Below the pieces are notes generated by a model that saw nothing but the letters and a program-made list of their open reading frames with translations, was not told the origin of the DNA and did no database searches. Below, in pieces: positions 14,905 to 19,535 of a DNA stretch of 19,535 nt. The stretch comes from CAYLYP01 sp964387795 (GTDB lineage Bacteria; Bacteroidota; Bacteroidia; Bacteroidales; UBA7960). The translations under genes were made by a program, and so were the position numbers. The DNA is taken from contig CAYLYP010000062.1 of the NCBI GenBank assembly GCA_964387795.1, positions 1-19,535 on the forward strand, given 5' to 3'. Numbering within the stretch: the stretch's first letter is position 1; every line of letters begins with the position of its first letter.

Positions 14905-14932
14905 AAAGCATTCCCTCGAGATGGAATGCTTT
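14905..14932 (-). terminator. hairpin between the GH109 and NagB/PIG-L genes
   Basis: AAAGCATTCC (14905-14914) and GGAATGCTTT (14923-14932) form a perfect 10-bp stem with an 8-base loop. On the minus strand it is followed by TTTTGCTATTTTT, an interrupted T run. It lies about 120 bases after the GH109 stop and suggests that nahK-GH109 and the NagB/PIG-L gene are separate, or partly attenuated, transcripts. Confidence 0.6.
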
Positions 14933-15049
14933 GAAAATAGCTTTCATTTGTAAAAAGAAAATCCGTTTCATTTATTATTCTTTTAAAGCAAGGCAGGGTA
15001 AAAACACGCTATGGGGAATACAATATTTTTACCACTGCAAAGCTTGAAT

Positions 15050-16447
15050 TCAGTCCTTTGTATAATACTTAAGGGTTTTGAGTTCATTCCATGCCCCTCT
15101 TGTGAAATCAGGAATTTGAACCGGCATGCCCTGGTTGGCTACTGATACTTGCGAAAGTTCGATAATCGATGACCATTCGGCTGCATCATAAACATCCATG
15201 TCGAGAGGTAAGCCGTTCTTTAGGCAATATATCAAGCGATAATCCATAATGAAATCCATTCCTCCATGTCCACCAACCAGACGGGCTTTTTCACCAATTT
15301 CTTGTATAAACGGATGTTCATACTTTGACAGAATAGCTTTAAGGGAGTCGTCAGTTAAGTATGAGTGTCCATCGGGTTCCAGCGAAATACCCATTCGTGG
15401 CCATTTTTGTGCAAAGCCCTTTGTGCCTGATAGCATGTGTATCCTGCTATATGGTCTTGGATTGGTGATGTTGTGCTGAATATTAATCGTTTTTCCTTTA
15501 TATGTCTTGATAATCGTTGTGTTCATATCCCCTTTAAGATATTCCCTTTGGGCATAATCTGAATTTTCACCAAATTTTTCCTTAGCATATTCAGTTAATC
15601 CAAATTGCCCGCTTGAAACTGAGACTAAATATTCCATTCTGTCACCACGATGAATATTAAGGGCATGGGCTACCGGCCCAATGCCATGTGTTGGATATAG
15701 GCATCCGTTGTGTGTTTGGTTGTGCTTCAATCTCCACATGTCCCAATAACCATTTTCTTCATCAAAAAGAAGGTATCTCAGATCATGGATATATGCACCT
15801 TCTGCATGTACAATTTCTCCAAACAAGCCTTGTTGTGCCATGTTTAAGGTTGTTAATTCAAAAAAGTCATAGTTGCAGTTTTCCAGCATCATGAAGTGTT
15901 TCCTTGTCTTTTCTGCTGTGTTTACAAGTTGCCATGCTTCTTTAATCGTTAAAGCGGCTGGGACTTCACAGGCTACATGCTTGCCATGTTCCATTGCATA
16001 AACAGAAATGGGGGTATGTAAATCCCAATGTGTGCAAATATAAACAAGGTCGATATCATTACGCTCGCAAATATCTTTCCAGCTGTCCTTGGCTGTATAA
16101 GCTGCTGCTTCAGGCTTGCCCAACATTTTTAATGTGTCCTGGGCCTTCTGGACATTTGTTGGAACAACATCAGAAATTGCAACAATTTTAACTTCCCCGA
16201 TATGGCTCAAGCGTTGAACTGCATCTAAACCCCTCATCCCAAGACCAATAATAGCTATCCTGACAGTGTCAATGGGTTCGGCACGCAAACCTAATACATG
16301 TGTTTGTCCTTCCGGCCTTTCAGGAGTAGGAAATACTTCAACAGCCTGAAAAAGGTTCTCTTTGCTTGCTGGTTTATTACATGAAACAATTGTTAATGCA
16401 ATAAGTGCAATGCTTAAAACTAAATGGTATGAAATTTTATTTCTCAT
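15050..16447 (-). CDS. GH109-type NAD-dependent alpha-N-acetylgalactosaminidase, Gfo/Idh/MocA fold, lipoprotein
   Basis: 465 residues. Lipoprotein signal peptide with TIVSC (lipid Cys23). Rossmann NAD-binding domain ~61-180 with IAIIGLGMRG (68-73) and ACEVPAAL (E161). The C-terminal domain has the GH109 hallmarks YIHDLRYLL, WDMWRLKH (R239), NGCLYPTHGIGPVAHALNI (Y251, H254) and NIHRGDR. Spacing of E161, Y193, R239, Y251 and H254 matches the active-site set I recall for the Elizabethkingia enzyme. GH109 enzymes remove terminal alpha-GalNAc using a tightly bound NAD and a transient oxidation. A non-GH109 sugar oxidoreductase is the main alternative. The gene follows nahK by 37 bases, so the released hexosamine would be the kinase's substrate after uptake. 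Confidence 0.85.
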   Translation of the reverse strand: MRNKISYHLVLSIALIALTIVSCNKPASKENLFQAVEVFPTPERPEGQTHVLGLRAEPIDTVRIAIIGLGMRGLDAVQRLSHIGEVKIVAISDVVPTNVQKAQDTLKMLGKPEAAAYTAKDSWKDICERNDIDLVYICTHWDLHTPISVYAMEHGKHVACEVPAALTIKEAWQLVNTAEKTRKHFMMLENCNYDFFELTTLNMAQQGLFGEIVHAEGAYIHDLRYLLFDEENGYWDMWRLKHNQTHNGCLYPTHGIGPVAHALNIHRGDRMEYLVSVSSGQFGLTEYAKEKFGENSDYAQREYLKGDMNTTIIKTYKGKTINIQHNITNPRPYSRIHMLSGTKGFAQKWPRMGISLEPDGHSYLTDDSLKAILSKYEHPFIQEIGEKARLVGGHGGMDFIMDYRLIYCLKNGLPLDMDVYDAAEWSSIIELSQVSVANQGMPVQIPDFTRGAWNELKTLKYYTKD

Positions 16448-16484
16448 TGGATTGGCTATTTTTTCAATAAACGTAATCTTTTTC

Positions 16485-17567
16485 TCATTTTAAAAGTTCA
16501 GGAATGGACTTCATCGTATCTGAAATGATTGACTTTATTGATTCTTCATTGAATTCAATGTCTTCCAGTAATTTACGATGCACCATGCTTCTGGCCAGGT
16601 TGTGATGGGTGTAGGCAGTCTTATAATAAATGTCGCCATTCAGATAGTCTGTCAGAAATCTAATGCCCATGATGTATGTCATCAGATTGGGTGCTATATA
16701 AAGGTTTTTTTCTTCCTGGTTTGTTAATATCGTTCTTGCCTGCGAAAGGTATCCCTGTGTAAAACATTTAAAAGTATTAATGTTGAAGCCAACTTTACTG
16801 AGGTCTTTTTCATCTTCGGCAGCAGTATTTGCACAGGAGCGAAGTGCATCACCATAGTCGTATAAAATATTCCCTGGACCTAATGTGTCAAGGTCAACAA
16901 CTGCAATCACTTTATTGTCCCTGAAAAGCAAATTGTTTATTTTAGTATCATTGTGTAAAATCCTTTGAGGAATCAATCCTTGCGCAATGAGTTCTTCAAT
17001 TCTCAAAAGTGATGCTTCCCGCTTCTTGTAAAATTCAATCAACTCAGTTACTAAATCCAACCTCCCTAATATATTTTCATTTATGGCTTTGTTAAACTGT
17101 CCAATACGAAAACTTAAGCTGTGAAAGTTTGGAATTGCCTCCTTAAATAGTGAAGTGTTTAGGTTTGAACACACTTTTGCAAACCATCCAAAGCCTTTAC
17201 CGGCTTCAAGCGCCTGCCAGTTTTCATTTACTGAGTCTATTGAATATGTATTTGGGATAAAGGACGTCATTCGCCAATAATTGTCTTTTTCATCCTTAAA
17301 TAGATGTTCCCCAAATGTTGTAGGTGCCAGATCAGCAATACATAATGGATGCCCCTGGTGTTGGAGTTGCTTTTGTAACAGGAGGTGATTGTCAATAAGT
17401 ATTTGTGGTTCAGAAAATACATTCGTATTTATCCTCTGCAAGATATATGATCTGGCTTCGTTTCTTAACTCAACTTTATAAGTGTCATTAATATGTCCGT
17501 TCCCAAATGCCTGAATACGGACTGTTAAATGATAAGGGAAAAACTTTTTTACTATGTTTTCAAGCAT
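16485..17567 (-). CDS. nahK: N-acetylhexosamine 1-kinase (NahK-like), APH-fold
   Basis: 360 residues, the usual length for Bifidobacterium NahK/LnpB (about 359). Conserved blocks along the whole protein: GNGHINDTYKV (~22-32), YILQRINTNVF, catalytic loop RILHNDTKINNLL (D207), metal-binding VDLDTLGPGNILYDYGDALR (D225, D227), ANTAAEDEKDLSKVGF, MGIRFLTDYLNGDIYY and HHNLAR. NahK phosphorylates GlcNAc and GalNAc at C1 with ATP. In Bifidobacterium it works in galacto-/lacto-N-biose use. Here the companion GH109, NagB/PIG-L and ROK genes point to the same sugars, but no phosphorylase or uridylyltransferase is in the window, so the onward route of the HexNAc-1-phosphate is unknown. Likely transcribed from its own promoter after the hairpin that ends the ROK gene. 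Confidence 0.9.
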   Translation of the reverse strand: MLENIVKKFFPYHLTVRIQAFGNGHINDTYKVELRNEARSYILQRINTNVFSEPQILIDNHLLLQKQLQHQGHPLCIADLAPTTFGEHLFKDEKDNYWRMTSFIPNTYSIDSVNENWQALEAGKGFGWFAKVCSNLNTSLFKEAIPNFHSLSFRIGQFNKAINENILGRLDLVTELIEFYKKREASLLRIEELIAQGLIPQRILHNDTKINNLLFRDNKVIAVVDLDTLGPGNILYDYGDALRSCANTAAEDEKDLSKVGFNINTFKCFTQGYLSQARTILTNQEEKNLYIAPNLMTYIMGIRFLTDYLNGDIYYKTAYTHHNLARSMVHRKLLEDIEFNEESIKSIISDTMKSIPELLK

Positions 17568-17611
17568 ACGTATTTGGTTTTCAGGAATGAATCCCGGATC
17601 CTAAATTGGTT

Positions 17612-17642
17612 GCAAGATATTAATAAAAATTAATAATACAAA
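17612..17642 (-). promoter_or_regulatory. promoter of the nahK-GH109 unit
   Basis: On the minus strand TTTG (complement of 17639-17642), 19 bases, TATCTTGC (complement of 17612-17619), close to TTTG-N19-TAnnTTTG with two mismatches at the end. It lies about 45 bases before the nahK ATG. Confidence 0.5.
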
Positions 17643-17649
17643 ATAATGG

Positions 17650-17669
17650 TTTATTTATAAACAAATAAA
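17650..17669 (-). promoter_or_regulatory. AT-rich palindrome resembling a ROK-family operator
   Basis: TTTATTT (17650-17656) and AAATAAA (17663-17669), a 7-bp inverted repeat with 6-base centre. It lies just upstream of the nahK promoter and has the TTATTT...AAATAA look of NagC/Mlc-type sites. The spacing differs from the enterobacterial ones as I remember them, so assignment is tentative. Confidence 0.4.
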
Positions 17670-17672
17670 TTT

Positions 17673-17722
17673 AAAATGTTTAATGCTTTCGTGAGTAAAC
17701 CATCGAGAGCATTAAACATTTT
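17673..17722 (-). terminator. 19-bp stem hairpin after the ROK gene
   Basis: Positions 17673-17691 pair with 17704-17722: 19 bp with a single G-T pair and a 12-base loop. Core stem AAAATGTTTAATGCT is exact. On the minus strand it follows the ROK stop (17825) by about 100 bases and is trailed by an AAATTTATTTG stretch; on the plus strand GTATTTTT follows. The most likely role is terminator, but the stem is unusually long. Confidence 0.6.
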
Positions 17723-17824
17723 GTATTTTTAAATTCAGAAGGGTCTGAATCCTATATGAAATAATTATCTGTGTGATAATTCTAATTGTTTTGGTTAATG
17801 ACAAAGTGACAGTAACCTAATCTT

Positions 17825-19078
17825 TTAATTTGCATTAGGCTGATCCGACTGTAGTGAAAAGATTTTGGACATTACCGATGGAATGGTTCCCAATAGACCT
17901 GATTTTTCTTTTAATTCTGAAATGACAATCTGGGTTTCCAGTTTAAGCCTAAGCATTGTATACTTATTCATCTTTTGTTGAATAGGGTACATTAAAAGAT
18001 TTCCGGCATCAGCCAACTCTCCTCCCAGGATAATCATCTCAGGGTTGAAGAGATGGATGAGTGTTGATATGCCCCTTGCCAGATACTCCCCGGCTTCTTC
18101 AAGCAATTCAATGGCAAATTGGTCGCCTCCCTGTGCTGCTTCAATAATGGTGGCTACTTTTATATCATTAAGGTTGTTGTTCGATAGTTTTTGGATTGCA
18201 GTGCTTTTGCCTGATGCAATTTTATCTATGGCTTTTTTTACCAATGCAGAACCCGATGCAATGGTTTCCAGGCATCCAATCTTTCCGCAATAACATAACT
18301 GCCCGTCAGGACTGGCCTGAATATGGCCAAATTCACCTGAGAAGCCTGAATGCCCACGGTAAAGATTTCCATTGAGTATCATAGCCAGACCAATTCCTGA
18401 ACCAATGTTAATAAGTAATACATTTGACATGTTTATTGCATGTCCAAACCAGGCTTCTCCAAGTACCATGGCTTTTGTGTCATGTTCAACAAAGGCAGGC
18501 CTTCCTAAAAGTTCCCTAAATGTATGGTTTAGATTTTCGCTCCCTAATTGAGGATAGCTGTAACTAACCCCATTTTTTATATCAATGAGGCCGGGTATGG
18601 CAATCCCAAACCCAATCACCTGTTGGATATTTACTTTGTGAACATCAAGATGGCCAAAAACATTTGATTTTAGCTTGTTTAGGATGTCGTCACAGTTGTC
18701 AAGGCCTTCATTGATTTCTAAAATCTGTCCAACTACCTGATTGTGTAGGTTGAAAATACATATTCTGGTGAACTTCCTGCTTAAGTCGATGCCAACAATG
18801 TAGCCTGCATCGGGGTTAAGCCCGTATATACTTGGTTTGCGCCCCCCCTTTGAAGGCCCGATCCCATAGTTTTTAACCCAGCCATGTTCAATGAGTTCAT
18901 TGATTACCGCTGTCATAGAGGGAATGCTATTATTGGTTACTTCACACAGGTCTGCAATTGATTTTTGTCCTTCTTTATAAAATATTTCAACAAGCTGCAT
19001 TTTTAGTAAATACTTTTTGTAACCTGCTGCATTCTGGCTGTCTCTAATAGAGTCGGGAGTATGATCAAAAAGGTTCAT
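17825..19078 (-). CDS. ROK-family transcriptional regulator (NagC/Mlc-like)
   Basis: 417 residues. N-terminal winged helix-turn-helix at ~22-80 (SIADLCEVTNNSIPSMTAVINELIEHGWV, then the wing PSKGGRKPSIYGL). The ROK sugar-binding domain follows: IVGIDLSRKFTRICIF (~94), GFGIAIPGLID, EHDTKAMVLGEAWFG (D200), INIGSGIGLAMI, and the ROK zinc motif GHIQASPDGQLCYCGKIGCLE (H252, C262, C264, C269). The full-length HTH-plus-kinase-fold layout marks a repressor rather than a sugar kinase, relieved when a sugar or sugar phosphate binds. The neighbouring nahK, GH109 and NagB genes suggest it controls N-acetylhexosamine use, but the effector is not provable here. Start ATG at 19078 fits the family N-terminus. 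Confidence 0.9.
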   Translation of the reverse strand: MNLFDHTPDSIRDSQNAAGYKKYLLKMQLVEIFYKEGQKSIADLCEVTNNSIPSMTAVINELIEHGWVKNYGIGPSKGGRKPSIYGLNPDAGYIVGIDLSRKFTRICIFNLHNQVVGQILEINEGLDNCDDILNKLKSNVFGHLDVHKVNIQQVIGFGIAIPGLIDIKNGVSYSYPQLGSENLNHTFRELLGRPAFVEHDTKAMVLGEAWFGHAINMSNVLLINIGSGIGLAMILNGNLYRGHSGFSGEFGHIQASPDGQLCYCGKIGCLETIASGSALVKKAIDKIASGKSTAIQKLSNNNLNDIKVATIIEAAQGGDQFAIELLEEAGEYLARGISTLIHLFNPEMIILGGELADAGNLLMYPIQQKMNKYTMLRLKLETQIVISELKEKSGLLGTIPSVMSKIFSLQSDQPNAN

Positions 19079-19141
19079 ATTATTGTTATTTATTTTATTG
19101 GTCCTGAAAAATAGGGTCTAAATTCACGAGCTAAATTTAAA

Positions 19142-19149
19142 CAAAAATA
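19142..19149 (-). promoter_or_regulatory. -7 element for the ROK gene
   Basis: TATTTTTG on the minus strand matches TAnnTTTG exactly, about 64 bases before the ROK ATG. No TTTG lies at the expected distance upstream, so the promoter is only partly supported. Confidence 0.35.
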
Positions 19150-19535
19150 TCTTTAACAAGGGATTATTTAGGTTTATTTTTTCAATAAGATTGATACTGT
19201 ATGTAAGTCATTGTAATTTATTTTAATATCCTGGTGTTGGCTTCTAAATATCCATATTAAAGTAGGGTTAAAAATTGCTTTCTTTTCTTATTCTTAAAAA
19301 TGTCATTCATGCGTATTTTTTTTGTTTAGGTGAAATAGCTGTATTTAAATATGATTTATAAAAAACGATGAGTTTAAGTGGCATTGTGTTCTCTTGCTTT
19401 TTATTTTAACCACCTTTGGCTCGCTTCTGCCTGATTGAATTGGTTGCTAAACATCTGATAATGATATGTATCTGTTTAAACGTATGCTCCCCATTAAATA
19501 CATCTAGGAAATAAGGTTTTTATCAATAAATTGGG
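19150..19535. other. AT-rich region upstream of the ROK gene
   Basis: About 385 bases with no ORF of useful length on either strand that I trust, no strong hairpin and no recognisable RNA. It probably separates the ROK gene from a gene beyond the window. Confidence 0.5.

Noticed and set aside
14718..15047. Plus-strand ORF of 109 codons between the GH109 and NagB/PIG-L genes
   Set aside because: It begins inside the NagB/PIG-L gene on the opposite strand, crosses both intergenic hairpins and has Lys/Phe-rich composition without any family resemblance.
15050..16447. Ordinary cytoplasmic Gfo/Idh/MocA sugar dehydrogenase
   Set aside because: The lipoprotein signal, the ACEVP motif instead of EKP, and the YPTHG and NIHRGDR motifs fit GH109 better.
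17825..19078. ROK-family sugar kinase
   Set aside because: The N-terminal winged helix-turn-helix of about 80 residues marks a regulator.

Overview
The window looks like a chromosomal segment of an AT-rich member of the Bacteroidota, probably Bacteroidales/Marinilabiliales-like. Evidence: (i) the protein families (DUF5683-like membrane hairpin proteins, a long NagB/PIG-L fusion, a secreted GH109-type Gfo/Idh/MocA protein, a large transglutaminase-like lipoprotein, and a histidine kinase with an AHQLGTPLSS H-box); (ii) promoter-like motifs of the phylum's TTG/TTTG...TAnnTTTG type; (iii) starts with little or no Shine-Dalgarno sequence. No rRNA, tRNA, CRISPR array, integrase or insertion sequence was seen.

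Left part (1-5.7 kb). The tail of an unrecognised ORF is followed by an AT-rich gap and a small exported TM2-domain protein with its own terminator. A gene-poor stretch then holds a striking array of 11-bp repeats that reverses orientation and can fold into a 14-bp stem. On the minus strand, transcribed leftward, lies a tightly packed five-gene cluster: LolA-like carrier, YidD-family protein carrying a signal peptide, two TPR-like proteins each ending in a DUF5683/TM2-like membrane hairpin, and a lipoprotein. It starts from a good TTTG-N23-TACCTTTG promoter overlapped by two direct repeats. It looks like a cell-envelope biogenesis module. The leader of the fourth gene is an approximately 99-bp tandem duplication that carries the start codon.

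Middle part (6-12.4 kb). The minus strand carries a sensor histidine kinase with a duplicated sensory region (TTG start, no adjacent response regulator) and a PPK2-type polyphosphate kinase. The plus strand carries a ribbon-helix-helix antitoxin/PIN toxin pair with a 20-bp overlap, then an 878-residue lipoprotein with one intact transglutaminase-like domain, one degenerate copy and a CXXC-less thioredoxin-like tail. A bidirectional terminator separates it from the convergent genes to its right.

Right part (12.4-19.5 kb), all minus strand. In order of transcription: a ROK-family repressor, a long hairpin, an N-acetylhexosamine 1-kinase homologue (NahK-like), a lipoprotein GH109-type alpha-N-acetylgalactosaminidase, another hairpin, and a NagB-like isomerase/deaminase fused to a PIG-L-type deacetylase domain. 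Together they suggest a locus for N-acetylhexosamine (GalNAc/GlcNAc) salvage from host or microbial glycans. GH109 would release the sugar outside the cytoplasm, NahK would phosphorylate it, the fusion protein could combine deacetylation with deamination, and the ROK protein would sense the sugar. The last ~450 bases hold only a putative promoter for the ROK gene.
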